Shown here piece by piece: positions 54,811 to 64,000 of a DNA stretch of 64,000 nt; position 1 is the first letter of the stretch; each line of letters starts with the position of its first letter. The stretch is from the NCBI GenBank assembly GCA_964017235.1, contig OZ024938.1:47714332-47778331 (forward strand), given 5' to 3'. The notes below the pieces were generated by a model. The model made no database searches, had not been told where the DNA came from, and saw only the letters and a program-made list of their open reading frames with translations. A program made the translations under genes and the position numbers. The stretch comes from Sabellastarte sp. h YS-2021. Lineage: Eukaryota > Annelida > Polychaeta > Sabellida > Sabellidae.

Positions 54811-54953
54811 GTCGGCAGATTTTGCTAGACCGAGTTTCTGTCCCGTCGCCAATTGCTATTGATATACTGATGGACACAATGGCGAGGTGTCCATCAGTAT
54901 ATCAATAGCAATTGGCGACGGGACAGAAACTCGGTCTAGCAAAATCTGCCGAC
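54811..54953. repeat. Perfect 67-bp inverted repeat with 9-bp spacer
   Basis: Left arm 54811-54877 (GTCGGCAGATTTTGCTAGAC ... ACTGATGGACAC), spacer AATGGCGAG, right arm 54887-54953, an exact reverse complement. Outside the arms CCGACGTTGG occurs on both sides as a direct repeat (54788 and 54949). Likely a foldback element or a very recent palindromic duplication; about 0.7 kb upstream of the Sel1 gene start. Confidence 0.9.
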
Positions 54954-55439
54954 GTTGGGCCGACATATAGTGGAATTGTATAGTTATGCAATGTAGTGTA
55001 ATACATAAAATGTGGGTGTAATTAAATATTTACCTTAGAAATATAGATCTATATGTATAGACGCCCTTCTTATCTTAATACAGTATCCACTGCTACTGCT
55101 ACTCTGTTTCGATATCCCAAATTAGCACACTCGGCAGAAATTAATTTAACTTAGACTGGTTACCACAAAACCTGTTCAACTGTTTCATATCCAATATAAC
55201 GGTATAATTTTATTTATTTGTTTTTAACCAGACAAAACCATTTAAAAGAAAAAGTTAAAAATTATAATAATATAATTCAACGTAAATACCAACAATATTA
55301 GTGCAAAAACTCTTCTAAGATTTTCCACGGAAAACAGTATCAGTAACTTGGAAACCAGTCTGGGAATTTCTCCATTTAAACCCATTTAACCACGGGAATT
55401 CCTAAAGGTTTAAAAATACGCAAATAGAAACGCTTTCCA
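54954..55439. other. Non-coding stretch before the satellite
   Basis: AT-rich; no feature recognised. Confidence 0.5.
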
Positions 55440-58400
55440 GACATCTCACCCCGTATGCAAACTATCCACTATGAACACATTAAGACGAGGAAGCGCTGAA
55501 CTATCCCACTACAATCACTTTTAAGGCTTAACATCCCCTTGTGACAATTGCAAAAATGAATAGAATTGCTTATCGCACTGTGACCACATTAAAGCAAAGA
55601 AGGGCTGACATATCCCACTATGACCACTTTCAGCATCCCATTGTGACCATTTTTAAATTGAAAAAAAAGCTTGCTATCCTACTGTGAACATGTAAAAGCA
55701 AATAGAAGGACTGACCTTTCGCACTGTAACCACATTAAAGTGAGGAAAGACTGACCTATCCCACGCTCAACACATTAAAGTGAGGATGAGCTGACATATC
55801 CCTCTGAGACCACTTTTAGGGCTAAGCCTCAAACTTTGAACATTTTTAAAATGAGAAGAGATGCCTAAGCCACTGTGACTACATTTAAGTGAACAAGGGC
55901 TGAATTATCTCACAGTGACCACTTCAAGGCTAAATATTCCAGTAAAGAATGAGAAGAAACGCCTATTTCACTGTGAACACATTAAGGTGAGAAAGGGCTG
56001 CCCTATCCCTCTGTGACCACTTTTGAGGATAAGCATCCCATTTTGACCATTTAAAAATGAGAAGATCTGCCTTTAAAACTATGACCACAAAAGTGATGAA
56101 AGGCTGACTTACTTACATCCCACTTTGATCATTTCAAAATGAGAAGAACTGCTTATCGCACTGTGACCACATTAAAACGAATAAGCGCTGACCTATGCCG
56201 CTGTAATCATTTTTTAGGCTTAACATCCCATTGTGGCAATTTCAAAAATGAGAAGAACTGTCTATCACACTGTGACCACATTAAAGCAAAGAAGGACTGA
56301 TATATCCCACTATGACCACTTTTAAGACTCAGGTTCCCACTTTGATGTTTTTATAAAAACATAAGATCTACCTAAGCCACTGTGACCACATTTAAGCGAG
56401 GAAAGGCTGACCTATCCCACTGTGACCACTTTTCACAATCATCATCCCACTGTGATAATTTCAAAAATGAGAAGAACTGAAAGACTGATCTATCCAACTC
56501 TGAACACTTTTAAGACTCAGCATCCCAGTGACCATTTCAAAAATGAAAAGGGCTGTTTATCCCACTGTGACCACATTAAAGCGCGGCAGGGCTGACATAT
56601 CCCACTGTGACCACTTTTAAGACTTAACTACCCCACTGTGACCATTTCAAATGAGAAGAACTGCCTATCCCACCGTCGTCACATTTAAGTAAGGATGGGC
56701 CGACATATTCCACTGACACCAATTTTAGAGCTAAGCCTCCAAGTTTGACTATTTTACAAATAGGAATAGATGCCTATCCCACTGTAACTACATTAAAGTG
56801 GGGAAGGGCTTACGTATCCAACTGTGACCACTTTTATGAATCAGCTTCCCACTGTGACAATTTTAAAATAAGAAGAGATGACCTATCTCGCTGGGACTAC
56901 TTTAAGGCTAAACATCCCATCGTGACTATTTTAAAAATGAGAAGAGGTGCCTAATCCATTGTGACCACAATTAAGTGAGAACGGCTGATCTATCCAGCTG
57001 TGACCACTTTTTATGACTCGTCATCCCACTGTGACCATTTCAAAAATGAGAAGAACTGTCTGTCACACTGTGACCACATTTAAGTGAAGAAGGCCTGACA
57101 TAACCCACAATAGTCACTCTTAAGATTCAGCATCCCACTTAAAATTAAGAAATGCTGCCTATCCCACTGTGGACACATTAAGGCAAGGAATGGCTGACCT
57201 GTCCACTTTTAAGACTCAGCATTCCAGTGAACATTTCAAAACTGAGAATAGCTGCTTGTCCCACTGTGAACACATTATAGTGATGAAGGGTTGACCTATC
57301 CCTCTGTGACTACTTTTGAGGATAAGCATCCCACTGTAAACATTTTATAGATAAAAAGAGCTGTCTATCTCACCCAGAAAAGATTTAAGTGAAGAAAGGT
57401 TGACCTATCCCACTGTGACCACTTTCAAGGCTAAACATCCCACTTTGATCTTTTTAAAAATAAAAGTAGCTGCCTATCACATGGTGAACACATTAAAGGG
57501 AAGAAGGGCTGAGCAATCCTACTGTGATCACTTTTAAGGCTAAGCGTCCAACTTTGACCATTTTAAAAATGAGAAGAGATGCCTATCCGACTGTGACCAT
57601 GTTAAAGATAGGAAGGACTGGCATATCTCACCATGTCCACTTTTAAGACTCAGCATCCCATTTTGATCATTTCAAAATGAGAAGAGCTGCTTATCCAACT
57701 GTGACCACATTAAGGCAAGGAAGCACAGACCTATCCCACTGCAATCACTTTTAAGGCTCAACATCCCATTGTTACAATTTCAAAAACTAAAAGAACTGCC
57801 TATCACACTGCGACCACATTAAAGCAAAGAAGGGCTGATATATCCCACTATGACCACTTTTAACTCTCAGCTACCCACTTTGATAATTTTAAAAATGAAA
57901 AGAGCTTCTCATCCCAATGCGAACACATAAAAACAAATAGAAGGATTGACCTTTCCCACTGTAACCACATTAAAGCGATGAAATACTCACCTATCCCACT
58001 TTGAATACTTTTAAAACTCTGCATCCCAGTGATCATTTCAAAAATGAAAAGGCCTGACATATCCCACTGAGACCACTTTTAGGGCTAAGCCTCCAACTTT
58101 AACCATTTTAAAATGAGAAGAGATGCCTATCCCACTGTTACCACAAAGTGGGGAAGGGCTGGCATATCCACCTGTATCCACTTTTATGACTTAGCATCCT
58201 ACAGTGACAATTTTAAAATAAGAAGAGCTGCCTATCCCACTGTGACCACATTTAAGAAAACATGGGCTGAACTATCCTACTGTGACCACTTTAAGGCTTA
58301 ACATTCCAGTGTGACTTTTTCAAAAATGAGACAGTTTCAAAAATGAGAAGAGCTGCCTATCCCACTGGGGCCACATGTAAATGAAGAAGGGCTGACATAT

Positions 58401-58829
58401 CCTACTGTGACCACTTTTAAGACTCACCATGCCACTATGACCATTTTAAAATGAGAAGACCTGATTGTCCTACTGTGACCACATTAAAGCGAGGAAGAGA
58501 TGACCTATCTTACTGTAACAACTTTAAGGTTAAACATCCCAGTGTGACTATTTTAAAAATAAGAAGAGGTGGCTAATCCACTGTGACCATTATTCAGGAA
58601 GAACGGCTGACCTATCCAACTATGATAAGAAGTATCACACTATGACCACATTTAAATGAAGAAGGGTTGACATTACCACGTTTAAGATTCAGCATCCCAC
58701 TTAGACAATTTTAAAATTGAGAAAAGCCGCTTATCCCACTGTGGACACATTAAGGCAAGGCATGGCTGACCTGTCCCACTGTGACCACATTAAAGTCAGG
58801 AAAGTCCTACCTATCCCATGGCGACCACC

Positions 58830-59168
58830 TTTTTTATTATTATTATTATTATTATGTATTTATACTCAGCGCAATATCTCCATATACTACAGGACTCAAA
58901 GCGCTATTTAACCAATCCGACTGTACAGGTACAGCCCCAACTCACAAGTAACTCACATTCCCCTAACTGGAAGATAGAGGCTCAAGGATGACCATTAATC
59001 AACGTCCTTGAGGTTCTTTAACCTGCCACTGGGAATAGGACCCAATGACAGAGGACCGCCATTTTAAGTGGTCATCTGAGCCACTATGTATCTGCCTGTA
59101 CGTGGGATTGAACCCACATCCTCTGAGTTCCTAGACAAGTGTGTTACCCGCTAGGCCACAGTGGCAGA
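58830..59168 (-). mobile_element. tRNA-derived SINE, copy 4 (in satellite unit 1)
   Basis: Minus-strand SINE: head at 59168 (CTGCCACTGTGGCCTAGCGG in reverse), box B GGTTCAATCCC, tail of (AAT)n at 58830-58855. It interrupts a satellite monomer; copies at +2179 and +4358 are the same insertion amplified with the block. Confidence 0.9.
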
Positions 59169-59612
59169 TCTTTAAGACTCAACATCCCACTGTGACCATT
59201 TAAAAAATAAGAAGAGCTGCTTTGTCCCTATATGAACACATTACAGTGATGAAGGGTTAACCTATCCCCCTGTGACCACTTTTGAGGATAAGCATCCCAC
59301 TGTAAACATTTTATAGATAAAAAGAGCTGTCTATCTCACCCAGAAAAGATTTAAGTGACGAAAGGTTGACCTATCCCACTGTGACCACTTTTAAGGCTAA
59401 ACATTCCACTTTGATCTTTTTAAAAATAAAAGTAGCTGCCTATCACATGGTGAACACATTAAAGGGAAGAAGGGCTGAGCAATCCTACTGTGATCACTTT
59501 TAAGGCTAAACGTCCAACTTTGACCATTTTAAAAATGAGAAGAGATGCCTATCCGACTGTGACCATGTTAAAGATAGGAAGGACTGGCATATCTCACCAT
59601 GTCCACTTTTAA

Positions 59613-59815
59613 AATGCGGCCGGGGTTCGATCCCCATCATGGCCGTAAGTGGGAAAGCTGGTAGTTGCTTCCAGTTGGTCGGCAGTTTACAGTACAGAAC
59701 CCTAGCGAACTATATGTACTGCTTTCCTCTGCCCTTCCAACTACCCGTCGTGATATGACCTGTACAGTGTTGAAAGCAACGTAAAAAACCCCAAATAAAT
59801 AAATAAACAAATAAA
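59613..59815 (+). mobile_element. Second tRNA-related SINE, 5'-truncated (in satellite unit 1)
   Basis: Begins within a tRNA T-arm (GGCCGGGGTTCGATCCCC) and ends with CGTAAAAAACCCCAAATAAA and an (AAATAAAT) tail. Flanked by the 10-bp duplication CCACTTTTAA (59603-59612 and 59816-59825). The empty site lies at 57640. Repeats at 61792-61994 and from 63971 are amplified copies. Confidence 0.9.
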
Positions 59816-61008
59816 CCACTTTTAAGACTCAGCATCCCACTTTGATCATTTCAAAATGAGAAGAGCTGCTTATCCAACTGTGACCACATTAAGGCAAGGA
59901 AGCACAGACCTATCCCACTGCAATCACTTTTAAGGCTCAACATCCCATTGTTACAGTTTCAAAAATTAAAAGAACTGCCTATCACACTGCGACCACATTA
60001 AAGCAAAGAAGGGCTGATATATCCTGCTGTAACCACTTTTAACTCTCAGCTACCCACTTTGATAATTTTAAAAATGAAAAGAGCTTGTCATCCCAATGCG
60101 AACACATAAAAACAAATAGAAGGATTGACCTTTCCCACTGTAACCACATTAAAGCGATGAAATACTCACCTATCCCACTTTGAATACTTTTAAAACTCTG
60201 CATCCCAGTGATCATTTCAAAAATGAAAAGGCCTGACATATCCCACTGAGACCACTTTTAGGGCTAAGCCTCCAACTTTAACCATTTTAAAATGAGAAGA
60301 GATGCCTATCCCACTGTTACCACAAAGTGGGGAAGGGCTGGCATATCCACCTGTATCCACTTTTATGACTTAGCATCCTACAGTGACAATTTTAAAATAA
60401 GAAGAGCTGCCTATCCCACTGTGACCACATTTAAGAAAACATGGGCTGAACTATCCTACTGTGACCACTTTAAGGCTTAACATTCCAGTGTGACTTTTTC
60501 AAAAATGAGACAGTTTCAAAAACGAGAAGAGCTGCCTATCCCACTGTGGCCACATGTAAATGAAGAAGGGCTGACATATCCTACTGTGACCACTTTTAAG
60601 ACTCACCATGCCACTATGACCATTTTAAAATGAGAAGACCTGATTGTCCTACTGTGACCACATTAAAGCGAGGAAGAGATGACCTATCTTACTGTAACAA
60701 CTTTAAGGTTAAACATCCCAGTGTGACTATTTTAAAAATAAGAAGAGGTGGCTAATCCACTGTGACCATTATTCAGGAAGAACGGCTGACCTATCCAACT
60801 ATGATAAGAAGTATCACATTATGACCACATTTAAATGAAGAAGGGTTGACATTACCACGTTTAAGATTCAGCATCCCACTTAGACAATTTTAAAATTGAG
60901 AAAAGCCGCTTATCCCACTGTGGACACATTAAGGCAAGGCATGGCTGACCTGTCCCACTGTGACCACATTAAAGTCAGGAAAGTACTACCTATCCCATGG
61001 CGACCACC

Positions 61009-61347
61009 TTTTTTATTATTATTATTATTATTATGTATTTATACTCAGCGCAATATCTCCATATACTACAGGACTCAAAGCGCTATTTAACCAATCCGAC
61101 TGTACAGGTACAGCCCCAACTCACAAGTAACTCACATTCCCCTAACTGGAAGATAGAGGCTCAAGGATGACCATTAATCAACGTCCTTGAGGTTCTTTAA
61201 CCTGCCACTGGGAATAGGACCCAATGACAGAGGACCGCCATTTTAAGTGGTCATCTGAGCCACTATGTATCTGCCTGTACGTGGGATTGAACCCACATCC
61301 TCTGAGTTCCTAGACAAGTGTGTTACCCGCTAGGCCACAGTGGCAGA
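61009..61347 (-). mobile_element. tRNA-derived SINE, copy 5 (in satellite unit 2)
   Basis: Same insertion as 58830-59168, shifted by 2179 bp. Confidence 0.9.
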
Positions 61348-61791
61348 TCTTTAAGACTCAACATCCCACTGTGACCATTTAAAAAATAAGAAGAGCTGCT
61401 TTGTCCCTATATGAACACATTACAGTGATGAAGGATTAACCTATCCCCCTGTGACCACTTTTGAGGATAAGCATCCCACTGTAAACATTTTATAGATAAA
61501 AAGAGCTGTCTATCTCACCCAGAAAAGATTTAAGTGACGAAAGGTTGACCTATCCCACTGTGACCACTTTTAAGGCTAAACATTCCACTTTGATCTTTTT
61601 AAAAATAAAAGTAGCTGCCTATCACATGGTGAACACATTAAAGGGAAGAAGGGCTGAGCAATCCTACTGTGATCACTTTTAAGGCTAAACGTCCAACTTT
61701 GACCATTTTAAAAATGAGAAGAGATGCCTATCCGACTGTGACCATGTTAAAGATAGGAAGGACTGGCATATCTCACCATGTCCACTTTTAA

Positions 61792-61994
61792 AACGCGGCC
61801 GGGGTTCGATCCCCATCATGGCCGTAAGTGGGAAAGCTGGTAGTTGCTTCCAGTTGGTCGGCAGTTTACAGTACAGAACCCTAGCGAACTATATGTACTG
61901 CTTTCCTCTGCCCTTCCAACTACCCGTCGTGATATGACCTGTACAGTGTTGAAAGCAACGTAAAAAACCCCAAATAAATAAATAAACAAATAAA
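61792..61994 (+). mobile_element. Second SINE in satellite unit 2
   Basis: Same insertion as 59613-59815, with the CCACTTTTAA duplication at both sides. Confidence 0.9.
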
Positions 61995-61997
61995 CCA

Positions 61998-64000
61998 CTT
62001 TTAAGACTCAGCATCCCACTTTGATCATTTCAAAATGAGAAGAGCTGCTTATCCAACTGTGACCACATTAAGGCAAGGAAGCACAGACCTATCCCACTGC
62101 AATCACTTTTAAGGCTCAACATCCCATTGTTACAGTTTCAAAAATTAAAAGAACTGCCTATCACACTGCGACCACATTAAAGCAAAGAAGGGCTGATATA
62201 TCCCGCTGTAACCACTTTTAACTCTCAGCTACCCACTTTGATAATTTTAAAAATGAAAAGAGCTTGTCATCCCAATGCGAACACATAAAAACAAATAGAA
62301 GGATTGACCTTTCCCACTGTAACCACATTAAAGCGATGAAAGACTCACCTATCCCACTTTGAATACTTTTAAAACTCTGCATCCCAGTGATCATTTCAAA
62401 AATGAAAAGGCCTGACATATCCCACTGAGACCACTTTTAGGGCTAAGCCTCCAACTTTAACCATTTTAAAATGAGAAGAGATGCCTATCCCACTGTTACC
62501 ACAAAGTGGGGAAGGGCTGGCATATCCACCTGTATCCACTTTTATGACTTAGCATCCTACAGTGACAATTTTAAAATAAGAAGAGCTGCCTATCCCACTG
62601 TGACCACATTTAAGAAAACATGGGCTGAACTATCCTACTGTGACCACTTTAAGGCTTAACATTCCAGTGTGACTTTTTCAAAAATGAGACAGTTTCAAAA
62701 ATGAGAAGAGCTGCCTATCCCACTGGGGCCACATGTAAATGAAGAAGGGCTGACATATCCTACTGTGACCACTTTTAAGACTCACCATGCCACTATGACC
62801 ATTTTAAAATGAGAAGACCTGATTGTCCTACTGTGACCACATTAAAGCGAGGAAGAGATGACCTATCTTACTGTAACAACTTTAAGGTTAAACATCCCAG
62901 TGTGACTATTTTAAAAATAAGAAGAGGTGGCTAATCCACTGTGACCATTATTCAGGAAGAACGGCTGACCTATCCAACTATGATAAGAAGTATCACACTA
63001 TGACCACATTTAAATGAAGAAGGGTTGACATTACCACATTTAAGATTCAGCATCCCACTTAGACAATTTTAAAATTGAGAAAAGCCGCTTATCCCACTGT
63101 GGACACATTAAGGCAAGGCATGGCTGACCTGTCCCACTGTGACCACATTAAAGTCAGGAAAGTACTACCTATCCCATGGCGACCACCTTTTTTATTATTA
63201 TTATTATTATTATGTATTTATACTCAGCGCAATATCTCCATATACTACAGGACTCAAAGCGCTATTTAACCAATCCGACTGTACAGGTACAGCCCCAACT
63301 CACAAGTAACTCACATTCCCCTAACTGGAAGATAGAGGCTCAAGGATGACCATTAATCAACGTCCTTGAGGTTCTTTAACCTGCCACTGGGAATAGGACC
63401 CAATGACAGAGGACCGCCATTTTAAGTGGTCATCTGAGCCACTATGTATCTGCCTGTACGTGGGATTGAACCCACATCCTCTGAGTTCCTAGACAAGTGT
63501 GTTACCCGCTAGGCCACAGTGGCAGATCTTTAAGACTCAACATCCCACTGTGACCATTTAAAAAATAAGAAGAGCTGCTTTGTCCCTATATGAACACATT
63601 ACAGTGATGAAGGGTTAACCTATCCCCCTGTGACCACTTTTGAGGATAAGCATCCCACTGTAAACATTTTATAGATAAAAAGAGCTGTCTATCTCACCCA
63701 GAAAAGATTTAAGTGACGAAAGGTTGACCTATCCCACTGTGACCACTTTTAAGGCTAAACATTCCACTTTGATCTTTTTAAAAATAAAAGTAGCTGCCTA
63801 TCACATGGTGAACACATTAAAGGGAAGAAGGGCTGAGCAATCCTACTGTGATCACTTTTAAGGCTAAACGTCCAACTTTGACCATTTTAAAAATGAGAAG
63901 AGATGCCTATCCGACTGTGACCATGTTAAAGATAGGAAGGACTGGCATATCTCACCATGTCCACTTTTAAAATGCGGCCGGGGTTCGATCCCCATCATGG
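61998..64000. repeat. 2179-bp higher-order satellite block, unit 3 (cut by window end)
   Basis: Near-identical to units 1 and 2; the window ends inside the second SINE (from 63971). Confidence 0.92.
63188..63526 (-). mobile_element. tRNA-derived SINE, copy 6 (in satellite unit 3)
   Basis: Same insertion as 58830-59168, shifted by 4358 bp. Confidence 0.9.

Larger units (their letters stand above)
57640..59818. repeat. 2179-bp higher-order satellite block, unit 1
   Basis: Matches 59819-61997 and 61998-64000 with an exact 2179-bp offset (for example 57860/60039/62218 and 58113/60292/62471) and only scattered base differences. Contains both SINE insertions at its right end. The sequence just before it (57200-57640) matches 59170-59612 but lacks both SINEs. 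Confidence 0.92.
59819..61997. repeat. 2179-bp higher-order satellite block, unit 2
   Basis: Near-identical to unit 1, including both SINEs. Confidence 0.92.
55440..64000. repeat. Satellite array of a ~109-bp trimeric monomer (continues past window)
   Basis: The monomer is three related sub-repeats: TATCCCACTGTGACCACATT followed by AAAGCGAGGAAGGGCTGACC (40 bp); TATCCCACTGTGACCACTTT, TAAGGCTAAG (30 bp); and CATCCCACTGTGACCATTTT, AAAAATGAGAAGAGCTGCC (39 bp). In 55440-57200 monomers are divergent and often rearranged. Short open frames such as YPTVTTLK...DLSHCDHFKA appear because of the repeats and are not genes. From about 57200 the monomers are organised into 2179-bp blocks. Confidence 0.9.

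Noticed and set aside
56745-63269. Repeated short open frames with YPTVTT and LSHCDHF motifs
   Set aside because: They are translations of the satellite monomer; the ~109-bp period breaks any long frame and identical copies recur at 2179-bp steps.
58800-63530. Tandem SINE copies taken as a tRNA gene cluster
   Set aside because: The tRNA-like heads have SINE bodies and AAT tails, and the copies are the same insertion carried along by the satellite block.

Overview
The window looks like a stretch of animal nuclear genome, most likely from a mollusc and perhaps a bivalve. The reasons are interrupted host genes with GT-AG introns, AT-rich non-coding DNA, tRNA- and 5S-derived SINEs, and tandem-repeat elements resembling the bivalve 'pearl' / Helitron-associated class. 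The species call is an inference. Only two host genes are convincing, both on the minus strand: a complete two-coding-exon V-ATPase proteolipid subunit c gene (13.4-15.3 kb, 162 aa) and a six-coding-exon Sel1-repeat protein gene (46.9-54.1 kb, 410 aa from the splicing I infer).

Most of the rest is mobile DNA. Bases 1-4924 are the right part of a DIRS-type tyrosine-recombinase retrotransposon (A: gag-like, RT-RNase H and recombinase parts, internal complementary region, inverted terminal repeat). A second copy (C, plus strand, 17622-27900) carries a third copy (D, minus strand, 21269-27197) inserted in its 3' untranslated region. A fourth (B, minus strand, 29329-37035) has both ends and has taken a 1.4-kb C/G-block inverted-repeat element into its left terminal repeat. 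A decayed fifth fragment (E) lies at 9.3-10.6 kb. All are fossils with differing numbers of breaks. The family layout can be read from the ends: the 95-bp internal complementary region of each copy is the reverse complement of the right end joined to the left end, and the copies are flanked by TTT on both sides.

Between these are four tandem-repeat elements with similar hairpin 3' ends (7.2-8.2, 10.6-11.1, 38.4-39.6 and 43.2-45.2 kb), two 5S-derived SINE copies (11.6 and 50.9 kb), six copies of a tRNA-derived SINE, several foldback/MITE-like elements (5.7, 11.6, 28.1, 37.3, 45.8, 47.9, 50.5, 54.8 kb) and a 123-bp repeat with an open frame on both strands (40.6-41.3 kb).

From about 55.44 kb to the end is a satellite. 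Its ~109-bp monomer is three related sub-repeats built on TATCCCACTGTGACCA. From about 57.2 kb a block of exactly 2179 bp, including two SINE insertions, is repeated almost without change; the first block lacks both SINEs and preserves their pre-insertion sites, so the order of events can be read. No gene lies in this array.
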